Source of the DNA: AC-32 sp963716865
Lineage (GTDB): Bacteria > Actinomycetota > Thermoleophilia > Gaiellales > Gaiellaceae
NCBI GenBank assembly: GCA_963716865.1
Contig: CAVQUF010000004.1
Span: forward strand, 372,001-436,000
DNA: 64,000 bases
Direction of reading: 5' to 3'
The notes beneath the pieces are model-generated. The model worked only from the letters and a program-made list of their open reading frames with translations, was not told the origin of the DNA and made no database searches. Each line of letters starts with the position of its first letter. The first letter of the stretch is position 1. This document shows positions 58,530-64,000 of the stretch, piece after piece. The position numbers were made by a program, and so were the translations under genes.

Positions 58530-59392
58530 TCGACGTCGCCGCGGTCGCCGCGATCGACTTCCACGTCCACACCGAGCTGACGCGCGACGGCCACGACCCG
58601 CTGCCGCCGGAGCTCCGGGCTGCGGCGGCCCGGTACTTCGCGAGCGACGAGCCGCTGCCGACCGTGGATGACGTCGCCGACTACTACCGCGCCCGGAACA
58701 TGGCCGCCGTGCTGTTCACGGTCGACTGGGAGGCCCGCAGCGGCCGCCCGCAGATCCCGAGCGAGGAGATCGCGGACGCCGCGCGCGCGAACCCGGACGT
58801 GCTGATCCCGTTCGCGAGCGTCGACCCCTCTCGCACCGACGCGGTCGAGCGGGCGCGGAGGCTGATCGACGAGCACGGCGTCAAGGGCTTCAAGTTCCAC
58901 CCGAACCTGCAGGAGTTCTTCCCGAACGACCGCAGCGCATACCCGCTCTACGAGGTGATCGCGGAGGCCGGGCTGCCGGCGCTCTTCCACACCGGCCACA
59001 GCGGCATCGGCACGGGCCTGCCCGGCGGCGGCGGGCTCCATCTCAAGTACTCGAACCCGCTGCACCTCGACGACGTGGCCGCCGACTTCCCCACGCTCTC
59101 GATCGTGCTCGCGCACCCCTCGTTCCCGTGGCAGGACGAGGCGATCTCGATCTGCCTGCACAAGCAGAACGTCTGGATCGACCTCTCGGGCTGGTCGCCG
59201 AAGTACTTCCCGCCGCAGCTCGTCCAGTACGCGAACACGCAGCTGCGGGAGAAGGTGCTCTTCGGCTCCGACTTCCCGCTCCTCACGCCCGACCGGTGGC
59301 TGGCCGACTTCGCGGAGGCGCCGTTCAAGGACGAAGTGCGGCCGCTGATCCTGAAGGAGAACGCCGCGCGGCTCCTGGGACTCCGACCCTAG
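58526..59392 (+). CDS. Amidohydrolase-2 family metal-dependent hydrolase/decarboxylase
   Basis: A 288-residue amidohydrolase-2 (ACMSD/LigW-like) barrel. Metal-site residues are the HxH in DFHVHTELT, His in FHTGHSGIG, His in VLAHPSFPWQ and Asp in FGSDFPLLTP. Members include 5-carboxyvanillate decarboxylase, gamma-resorcylate decarboxylase and various lactonases and hydrolases. Coupling to the amidase and convergence with LigM (the two stop codons share CTAG at 59389-59392) point to aromatic metabolism. Whether it decarboxylates or hydrolyses cannot be told from the sequence. Confidence 0.82.
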   Translation: MIDVAAVAAIDFHVHTELTRDGHDPLPPELRAAAARYFASDEPLPTVDDVADYYRARNMAAVLFTVDWEARSGRPQIPSEEIADAARANPDVLIPFASVDPSRTDAVERARRLIDEHGVKGFKFHPNLQEFFPNDRSAYPLYEVIAEAGLPALFHTGHSGIGTGLPGGGGLHLKYSNPLHLDDVAADFPTLSIVLAHPSFPWQDEAISICLHKQNVWIDLSGWSPKYFPPQLVQYANTQLREKVLFGSDFPLLTPDRWLADFAEAPFKDEVRPLILKENAARLLGLRP

Positions 59393-60792
59393 GCGACGGC
59401 GGCCTTCGTCCTCCAGCCCTCGGCGTACGTCGTGCGGGCGACCTCGGAGTACGGGCACGGGCTGACGACCGCGCGGATCTCGGCCTGCACGTGCCGCTCG
59501 ACGACCGGCTTCGACGAGCCGCCGCCCTCCTCGCCCCAGACGAGCACGATCTCGGCGCCGATCTCGACGTCGACGTCGACCATCGCCAGCGAGAGCATCG
59601 AGCGCTCGTTGTAGCTGTAGCCGGAGAACGTGGACAGGCCGACCTGCTGGTCGCCGTGCATCACGCGGTCGTACGGCCACGTCGCGTAATTGGAGAGCGG
59701 GAGGTCGATGTACTTGGCCGCGTCTCCCTTCTCGAACATCGTGCCCATGGCGTGGGCGACGTCCTCGCCGTTCCAGGCCAGCGTGACCTTCTTGCGCCTG
59801 GGCGTGTCGGCGATCTTCTCCAGGGCGTCCTTGCCGACGAAGTCGTGGTCGAACTTCACGAACGGCCAGTAGCCGAGCTCGTGCGGCGTGAGGTAGTAGT
59901 CCTCGATCGAGTCCGAGTAGTAGCTCCCGCCCAGCGAGCCGGTGGCCTCGTAGCCGTTCGCGGGGAGCCACTCGCGGTAGGCCTTCAGCTCGTCGCCCGT
60001 GAAGATCGCGGGCAGCGGGCACGGGATCCAGCCCGACTCGAGCGTGTTGGTCGCGTAGACCCTCGAGCCGACCCGCTTGAGCCCATGGTCGCGGCCGGCC
60101 TCGACGATCGCGCCCTCGACCTCCTCGCCCTCCTCCCAGGGGCCGAAGAGCTCGAGGCCGGGCGCGCCGGACATGCCGTGATGGAGCGCGCGGACCTTGT
60201 GGCCGGCGATCGTGAGCTCGCCCATGTTGAAGAACTTGATCTCGGGCAGCTTCCCGCCGGTGACGGCCTCCATTACCTCGAGCGCCGTCGGGCCCTGGAC
60301 CTGGAACCGGTACAGCTTCCGCTTTCCGGTCGGGTTCGCGGCCGTCCTCTCGTCGCGCTCGACCTCGACGTCGTAGTCGCCCGTCTCGGCGTGGTACTGG
60401 ACCCAGTTGTGGGCGGAGGGGCGCCCGACCAGGCTGACGCTGTTCTCGTCGAGGAAGAAGAGGATGCCGTCGCCGATCACGTAGCCGTCGGGGTTGCAGG
60501 CCACGAATTGCTTGGCCTTGTTGACGGCGAAATTGTCGAACGTGTTCACGCCGAGGGCGGAGAGCAGCCTGAGGACGTCCGGGCCCTTGATGTACAGGTC
60601 GGTCATGTGGTGGGACTGGTTGAAGAGCGCGCAGCCTTCCCGCCAGGCAACCTGCTCGTCCCGCCAGTTCGTGAATTCGGCGGGGACTGCCGGGTAGACA
60701 TACGGCCCGATCTGCGAATTGCGCGCCATGTCGACCGGGTTGCCGACGGCTTGCAGCAATTCCTCGAGGTTTCGGTACGTCGAATCCTGCAT
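59389..60792 (-). CDS. ligM: Vanillate/syringate O-demethylase, THF-dependent (LigM/DesA-type)
   Basis: A 467-residue GcvT-like aminomethyltransferase-fold enzyme, almost exactly the length of Sphingobium LigM (about 471). Long blocks agree with LigM: ARNSQIGPYVYP, RKKVTLAWNGED, NTLESGWIPCPLPAIFTGD, FVKFDHDFVGKDAL and SGYSYNERSMLSLA. Residues I recall as active-site residues in LigM have counterparts: Tyr246 (SRVYATN), His61/His62, Arg124 and Tyr31. It transfers the methyl group of vanillate (or 3-O-methylgallate, syringate) to tetrahydrofolate, giving protocatechuate (or a gallate-type product) and methyl-THF, without oxygen or reductase. The ATG follows GAGGGGGAGGG. It is divergent from the hydratase-lyase gene. 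Confidence 0.92.
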   Translation of the reverse strand: MQDSTYRNLEELLQAVGNPVDMARNSQIGPYVYPAVPAEFTNWRDEQVAWREGCALFNQSHHMTDLYIKGPDVLRLLSALGVNTFDNFAVNKAKQFVACNPDGYVIGDGILFFLDENSVSLVGRPSAHNWVQYHAETGDYDVEVERDERTAANPTGKRKLYRFQVQGPTALEVMEAVTGGKLPEIKFFNMGELTIAGHKVRALHHGMSGAPGLELFGPWEEGEEVEGAIVEAGRDHGLKRVGSRVYATNTLESGWIPCPLPAIFTGDELKAYREWLPANGYEATGSLGGSYYSDSIEDYYLTPHELGYWPFVKFDHDFVGKDALEKIADTPRRKKVTLAWNGEDVAHAMGTMFEKGDAAKYIDLPLSNYATWPYDRVMHGDQQVGLSTFSGYSYNERSMLSLAMVDVDVEIGAEIVLVWGEEGGGSSKPVVERHVQAEIRAVVSPCPYSEVARTTYAEGWRTKAAVA

Positions 60793-60836
60793 GGCCCTCC
60801 CCCTCGTGACGGACACGTGCCGAGACGCGGCCAGTC

Positions 60837-60842
60837 TAATCT
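60837..60842 (+). promoter_or_regulatory. -10-like TAATCT 7 nt before the hydratase-lyase GTG
   Basis: TAATCT lies 7 nt upstream of the GTG at 60850. CACGTG (60814-60819) is a 6-bp palindrome in the spacer region between the divergent genes. No ribosome-binding site is visible for the hydratase-lyase gene, suggesting a leaderless mRNA. Confidence 0.45.
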
Positions 60843-60849
60843 ACGGCTC

Positions 60850-61677
60850 GTGGCGACGAACTACGAGACCGTGACCGTCGAGCTCGACGACGGGATCGCC
60901 TGGGTCACCCTCGACCGGCCGGAGAAGCGCAACGCCATGAACCCGGCGCTGAACGCCGAGATGGTGGATGTCCTGCTCGACCTCGACGCGGACGACGACT
61001 GCGGCGTGCTCGTCCTCACAGGCGCTGGCGACTCGTTCTCGGCCGGAATGGACCTGAAGGAGTACTTCCGCGAGGTCGACTCGCAGCCCAACCACGTGCT
61101 GCGGCGCGTCAGGCGTGACGCGAACTACTGGCAGTGGCGGCTCCTGCGCACGTACCCGAAGCCGACGATCGCGATGGTCAACGGCTGGTGCTTCGGCGGC
61201 GCGTTCACGCCGCTCTGCGCCTGCGACCTCGCCGTCGCCGCCGACGAGGCGACGTTCGGGCTCTCCGAGATCAACTGGGGGATCCCGCCGGGAAGCCTCG
61301 TCAGCCGCGGCCTCGGGGAGACCGTCGGCTCGCGCGAGGCGCTCCTCTACATCATGACCGGCCGGACCTTCGACGGGCGCAAGGCAGCCGAGATGGGGCT
61401 CGTCAACTGGAGCGTCCCCCGCGAGCGGCTCCGGGACGAGGTCGAGGTGCTCGCGCGCGAGCTGCTCGAGAAGAACCCGGTCGTGCTCCGCGCGGCCAAG
61501 CTCGGCTTCAAGCACGCGCAGACGATGAGCTGGGACACCGCCGAGGACTACCTCTACGCCAAGGTCGAGCAGTCGCAGTTCCTCGACGACGAGCGCGGCC
61601 GCGAGCAGGGCCTCGCGCAGTTCCTCGACGAGAAGTCGATCCGCCCCGGGCTCGAGACTTACAAGCGCAGCGGCTGA
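60850..61677 (+). CDS. ech: Feruloyl-CoA hydratase/lyase (vanillin-forming; HCHL/Ech-type)
   Basis: A 275-residue crotonase-family enzyme that hydrates feruloyl-CoA and cleaves the product by retro-aldol reaction to vanillin and acetyl-CoA (4-coumaroyl-CoA gives 4-hydroxybenzaldehyde). Blocks characteristic of HCHL are present: NRPEKRNAM-equivalent DRPEKRNAMNPALNAEM, GAGDSFSAGMDLKEYFREVD, TIAMVNGWCFGGAFTPL, ATFGLSEINWGIPPGSLVS and EDYLYAKVEQSQFLD. The expected active-site residues correspond to Tyr72, Glu140 and a tyrosine near 236 in YLYAK. The GTG start is preferred; longer upstream reading is antisense to ligM. It should receive CoA thioesters from an acyl-CoA synthetase such as the one at 35247. 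Confidence 0.93.
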   Translation: MATNYETVTVELDDGIAWVTLDRPEKRNAMNPALNAEMVDVLLDLDADDDCGVLVLTGAGDSFSAGMDLKEYFREVDSQPNHVLRRVRRDANYWQWRLLRTYPKPTIAMVNGWCFGGAFTPLCACDLAVAADEATFGLSEINWGIPPGSLVSRGLGETVGSREALLYIMTGRTFDGRKAAEMGLVNWSVPRERLRDEVEVLARELLEKNPVVLRAAKLGFKHAQTMSWDTAEDYLYAKVEQSQFLDDERGREQGLAQFLDEKSIRPGLETYKRSG

Positions 61678-61681
61678 GCTC

Positions 61682-62095
61682 CTAAAGCGTGTCCGGGTGA
61701 AGCCGCTCGGCGAACACCTTGAGGACTGCGCTCGGCAGCGCGGGGTTCTCCTTCGCCAGCCGCCAGAACTCGCGGTCGGTCAGGACGAGCAGCGAGCTCG
61801 GCTCAGACGCCGTGACGGTCGCCGTCCGCGGCGCGCCGGTGATCAGCGCGATCTCGCCGAAGAAGTCTCCTGCGCCGAGCGTCGCCACCGGAGCGCCGTC
61901 CTTCGTCACCTCGACCGAGCCCGAGGCGATCGCCACGAGCTCGTTCGTGCTCTTGCCCTGGGTGACGAGCTCCATCCCGGCCGGCACGTCGATCAGGTCG
62001 GCCGAGCCCGCGATCGCGTCGAGCTCGTCGCCGCTGCACTCCGAGAACAGCGGGATGGATTGGATCAAGTCGTACTTCTCGTCGCCGCGCGTCAT
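61682..62095 (-). CDS. Cyclic-nucleotide-binding domain protein (Crp-like, no HTH)
   Basis: A 137-residue single cNMP-binding domain. The phosphate-binding cassette is AGDFFGEIALITGAPRTATV, with the Glu and Arg that contact the cyclic phosphate. There is no helix-turn-helix, so it is not a CRP transcription factor. Stand-alone domains of this kind may regulate partner proteins by binding cAMP or cGMP. The ATG at 62095 has TAAGAT exactly 6 nt upstream and no ribosome-binding site. Its stop is only 4 bp from that of the hydratase-lyase gene. Confidence 0.85.
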   Translation of the reverse strand: MTRGDEKYDLIQSIPLFSECSGDELDAIAGSADLIDVPAGMELVTQGKSTNELVAIASGSVEVTKDGAPVATLGAGDFFGEIALITGAPRTATVTASEPSSLLVLTDREFWRLAKENPALPSAVLKVFAERLHPDTL

Positions 62096-62101
62096 CGGGC
62101 G

Positions 62102-62107
62102 ATCTTA
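62102..62107 (-). promoter_or_regulatory. -10-like TAAGAT 6 nt before an ATG start
   Basis: TAAGAT on the minus strand is 6 nt upstream of the ATG at 62095, and TCGACG (a 4/6 match to TTGACA) lies 17 nt further upstream. The box overlaps the stop codon region of the FAD monooxygenase gene (62105). No ribosome-binding site is present. Confidence 0.45.
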
Positions 62108-63319
62108 GACCGCTCTCTCGATCGCGTCGATGTCGGCGGCGTCGTGGCCGTAAACCCACGCCACCGCTTTCAGCGACCAGTCCGTCGAGCCGCTCGCCAT
62201 CTGCTCGTCGCGCTCCCGCTGCTCGGGCCCGTCGGGGAGGTGGAAGCGGATCTTGTTCGCGGCAGAGAGCCCCTGGATCTTCGAAGCGCGCGGGAGGCGG
62301 AGCTCCTCGTAGAGCCGCAGCGCCTCGGCGGTGTCGGTGCCCTCGCGCAGCAGGCACGCGGTCAACGTCGCCCCGTCCTCGACCGCCTGCGCGGCCCCCT
62401 GGGCCATGAACGGGAGCATCGCGTGGCAGGAATCACCGAGCAGCGTGACGCGGCCGGCCGACCAGCGCTCCAGCGGCGTCCGGTCGAACAGCGCCCACAC
62501 GAACGTCTCGTCCACCGACCCCAGGATCGTGCGCACCTGCGGGTGCCAGCCGTCGTACTCTGCGAGCGCGGCCGCGACGTCACCCCTGTCGGTCCACGAC
62601 TCGCGCGTCCAGCTGTCCTGCTCGACGACGGCGACGAAGTTGACCAGGCGCTCGGCCTGCACGTAGTAGTGGACGAAGTGCCGGCCCGGGCCCATCCAGA
62701 CCTGTGAGGTGACCTCGAGCTCGAGGTCCGCCAGGCGCCCGTACGGGATCAGGCCGCGGTAGGCGACGCAGCCGGTGAACCGCGCGTCCTGGGGCCCGAA
62801 CAGGCTCTCGCGCACGACGGAGTGGATTCCGTCTGCGCCGACCAGCACGTCGGCGCTCACAGCGTCGGCTTGCTCGAATTGCGCCTCGACCCTGTCGCCG
62901 TGGTCGATGAGCCCGACCAGCCGGTGGCCGACGTGAAGGCGCTCCGGCGGCAGCCGGCTCGTGAGCGCCGACAGCAGGTCGGCACGGTGCATCTGGTACT
63001 GCGGGAAGCCGAACGCCTCGACGACGGCGTCGGCGAGCGGCGCGCGGACGAGCGTCCGGCCGTCCTGCCACCGGCGCTGGTGCCAGGCGAGCGGCCGTAC
63101 GCCCATCGCGGCCAGGTCGTCCTCGAGGCCCAGGCCGTGGAGGACGCGCGACGCATTGGGGCTGACCTGGATCCCGGCCCCGACCTCGCTGACGGTCCGT
63201 GCCTGCTCGTACACGTGCATGTCGAAGCCCGCCTGGTGGAGCGACAGCGCCGCGGTGAGGCCCCCGATCCCGGCGCCGACGATGGCGATCGAGATGTCCC
63301 TCCCGGCCCCTTCCATCAC
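62105..63319 (-). CDS. FAD-dependent aromatic monooxygenase (salicylate/3-hydroxybenzoate hydroxylase-like)
   Basis: A 404-residue class A flavoprotein monooxygenase. The FAD GxGxxG motif is ISIAIVGAGIGGLTAALSL, the DG motif is VGADGIHSVVRESL, and the GD motif is VTLLGDSCHAMLPFMAQG. These are typical of single-component NAD(P)H-dependent hydroxylases acting on salicylate or 3-hydroxybenzoate-like acids. It could hydroxylate a demethylated or carboxylated phenol in the local pathway. The start is a GTG at 63319 (ATG three bases later is an alternative), with TAGAGT 8 nt upstream. Confidence 0.87.
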   Translation of the reverse strand: MMEGAGRDISIAIVGAGIGGLTAALSLHQAGFDMHVYEQARTVSEVGAGIQVSPNASRVLHGLGLEDDLAAMGVRPLAWHQRRWQDGRTLVRAPLADAVVEAFGFPQYQMHRADLLSALTSRLPPERLHVGHRLVGLIDHGDRVEAQFEQADAVSADVLVGADGIHSVVRESLFGPQDARFTGCVAYRGLIPYGRLADLELEVTSQVWMGPGRHFVHYYVQAERLVNFVAVVEQDSWTRESWTDRGDVAAALAEYDGWHPQVRTILGSVDETFVWALFDRTPLERWSAGRVTLLGDSCHAMLPFMAQGAAQAVEDGATLTACLLREGTDTAEALRLYEELRLPRASKIQGLSAANKIRFHLPDGPEQRERDEQMASGSTDWSLKAVAWVYGHDAADIDAIERAV

Positions 63320-63327
63320 CGGATCAG

Positions 63328-63333
63328 ACTCTA
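63328..63333 (-). promoter_or_regulatory. -10-like TAGAGT 8 nt before a GTG start
   Basis: TAGAGT on the minus strand is 8 nt upstream of the GTG at 63319 (11 nt from the alternative ATG). No ribosome-binding site and no convincing -35 are visible. The divergent VAO-family gene on the plus strand has a normal GGAGGT site instead. Confidence 0.35.
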
Positions 63334-63385
63334 GGCCGTATGCTCGCGCTACCGCTCGACGAAGCGTGATTGTGGAGGTGATCGC

Positions 63386-64000
63386 GTGACCGTTACCCTT
63401 CCGCCCGATCTATCCGAGCAGGCGCTCTCCCGCGCCCTCGACGAGTTCGTCGCCGCCGTCGGCTCCGAGCACGTGTTGACGTCGGAGGAGGACCTGCTCG
63501 AGTTCCGCGATCCCTTCTGGTACCGCGAGTGGGACGACTACGAGGCTTCGGCCGTCGTCCAGCCGGAGACGGTCGAGGAGATCCAGGAGATCGTCCGGAT
63601 CGCCAACGAGCACCGCGTGCCGATCTGGGTCTCGGGCGTGGGCAAGAACAACGGGTACGGCGGGTCCTCGCCCCGGGTGCGCGGCTCGGTCGTCGTCAAC
63701 CTCCGCCGGATGAACCGCGTGCTCGAGATCAACGAGGAATCCGCGTACGCGGTCGTCGAGCCGGGCGTCCGCTGGTTCGACCTTCACGAGGCGATCCAGG
63801 CGGGCGGCCACAAGCTGTTGCTCTCCGTCCCCGACCTCGGGTGGGGCAGCGTCGTCGGGAACACCCTCGACCACGGCATCACGTACCTCCCCTACGGCAT
63901 CGACCAGGGGATGCAGTGCGGGATGGAGGTCGTGCTCCCAAACGGCGAGGTGATGCGGACGGGCGGCGGCGGGATCCCGAACGGCAAGGCGGCGTACGTC
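63386..64000 (+). CDS. Vanillyl-alcohol oxidase/4-cresol dehydrogenase-family flavoprotein (3' end outside window)
   Basis: The first 205 residues of a PCMH/VAO-type FAD enzyme. It has LLEFRDPFWYREWDDY, the PP-loop VSGVGKNNGYGGSSPRVRG in family form, YAVVEPGVRWFDLHEAI, and SVPDLGWGSVVGN with YLPYGID and MEVVLPNGEVMRTG, closely following vanillyl-alcohol oxidase, eugenol hydroxylase and 4-cresol dehydrogenase. These oxidise para-alkylphenols or 4-hydroxybenzyl alcohols by hydride abstraction. The covalent flavin attachment residue and substrate pocket lie in the missing C-terminal part. The GTG at 63386 follows GGAGGT by six bases. It would feed vanillin-type aldehydes into the pathway. Confidence 0.88.
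   Translation, partial: MTVTLPPDLSEQALSRALDEFVAAVGSEHVLTSEEDLLEFRDPFWYREWDDYEASAVVQPETVEEIQEIVRIANEHRVPIWVSGVGKNNGYGGSSPRVRGSVVVNLRRMNRVLEINEESAYAVVEPGVRWFDLHEAIQAGGHKLLLSVPDLGWGSVVGNTLDHGITYLPYGIDQGMQCGMEVVLPNGEVMRTGGGGIPNGKAAYV

Noticed and set aside
59128..61677. An 849-residue open frame ending in the hydratase-lyase
   Set aside because: Its first two thirds are antisense to ligM and low in meaningful motifs; homology to HCHL begins only at the GTG at 60850.
1..64000. CRISPR arrays, tRNA or rRNA genes, transposases
   Set aside because: No regularly spaced repeats, cloverleaf sequences, rRNA-like stretches or transposase motifs were recognised in any intergenic region; all gaps are shorter than 300 bp.

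Overview
The window is GC-rich, densely packed bacterial DNA with many GTG/TTG starts, 4-bp GTGA/ATGA overlaps between consecutive genes, and several start codons that have a TAnnnT hexamer 6-8 nt upstream instead of a Shine-Dalgarno sequence. Together with the protein families this suggests a soil actinobacterium, perhaps of the Thermoleophilia (Solirubrobacterales/Gaiellales). No rRNA or ribosomal marker is present, so the taxonomy is an inference. I see no tRNA, rRNA, CRISPR array or recognisable transposase.

Most of the window reads as one catabolic region for lignin-derived methoxylated aromatics. (1) 1-6257, minus strand: an aldehyde dehydrogenase, a two-subunit CoA transferase, pcaH, pcaG, pcaB, pcaD and the first codons of a following gene, giving the protocatechuate 3,4-cleavage route; pcaB and pcaD each carry a +1 frameshift. 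(2) 6361-9027: a MetE-core-like methyltransferase and small genes. (3) 9309-16498, minus strand: a two-part PEP-synthase-like aryl kinase, biotin carrier, carboxyltransferase, HAD phosphatase and benzoylformate-decarboxylase-like enzyme, closely resembling the Hpe/Acv logic for hydroxyacetophenones such as acetovanillone. (4) 17467-21720: a probable inserted segment of secreted or unknown proteins plus an ECF sigma/anti-sigma-like pair, bounded by an imperfect direct repeat of the upstream gene's 3' end. (5) 22485-35223, minus strand: a tightly coupled gene string with a molybdenum hydroxylase (three subunits), an NAD-binding dehydrogenase-like protein, a metal hydrolase, GalB-like hydratase (frameshifted), GalC-like aldolase, a type I extradiol dioxygenase, a MetF-MetV fusion, formate-THF ligase and two membrane proteins.

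(6) 35247-40317: a candidate feruloyl-CoA synthetase, a small XRE regulator with two perfect palindromic operators, and cell-envelope and methyltransferase genes. (7) 40435-47138: TPP-dependent E1 alpha/beta without E2, a TIM-barrel isomerase, a GMC oxidoreductase, a second aldehyde dehydrogenase and a small VOC protein; a family of double-hairpin repeats lies here (three copies). (8) 47240-56988, minus strand: a LivKHMGF-type ABC importer followed by a small GMC partner subunit, a GMC oxidoreductase, a zinc alcohol dehydrogenase and an acetoacetyl-CoA-synthetase-like ligase. (9) 57165-64000: an amidase, an amidohydrolase, a LigM-type THF-dependent vanillate/syringate O-demethylase, a feruloyl-CoA hydratase-lyase, a cyclic-nucleotide-binding protein, an FAD monooxygenase and the start of a vanillyl-alcohol-oxidase-family flavoprotein.

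Proposed integration: ferulate-type acids are CoA-activated and cleaved to vanillin by the hydratase-lyase; vanillyl alcohol or alkylphenols enter through the VAO-like enzyme; acetovanillone-type ketones enter through phosphorylation and carboxylation. Aldehyde dehydrogenases give vanillate or syringate, LigM removes the methyl group onto tetrahydrofolate, and MetF/V plus formate-THF ligase (or the MetE-like protein) recycle the C1 unit. The resulting catechols are cleaved by the pca (ortho) route or by the GalB/GalC-linked (meta) route. Individual family assignments are mostly firm; substrates and the combined pathway are inference from context.
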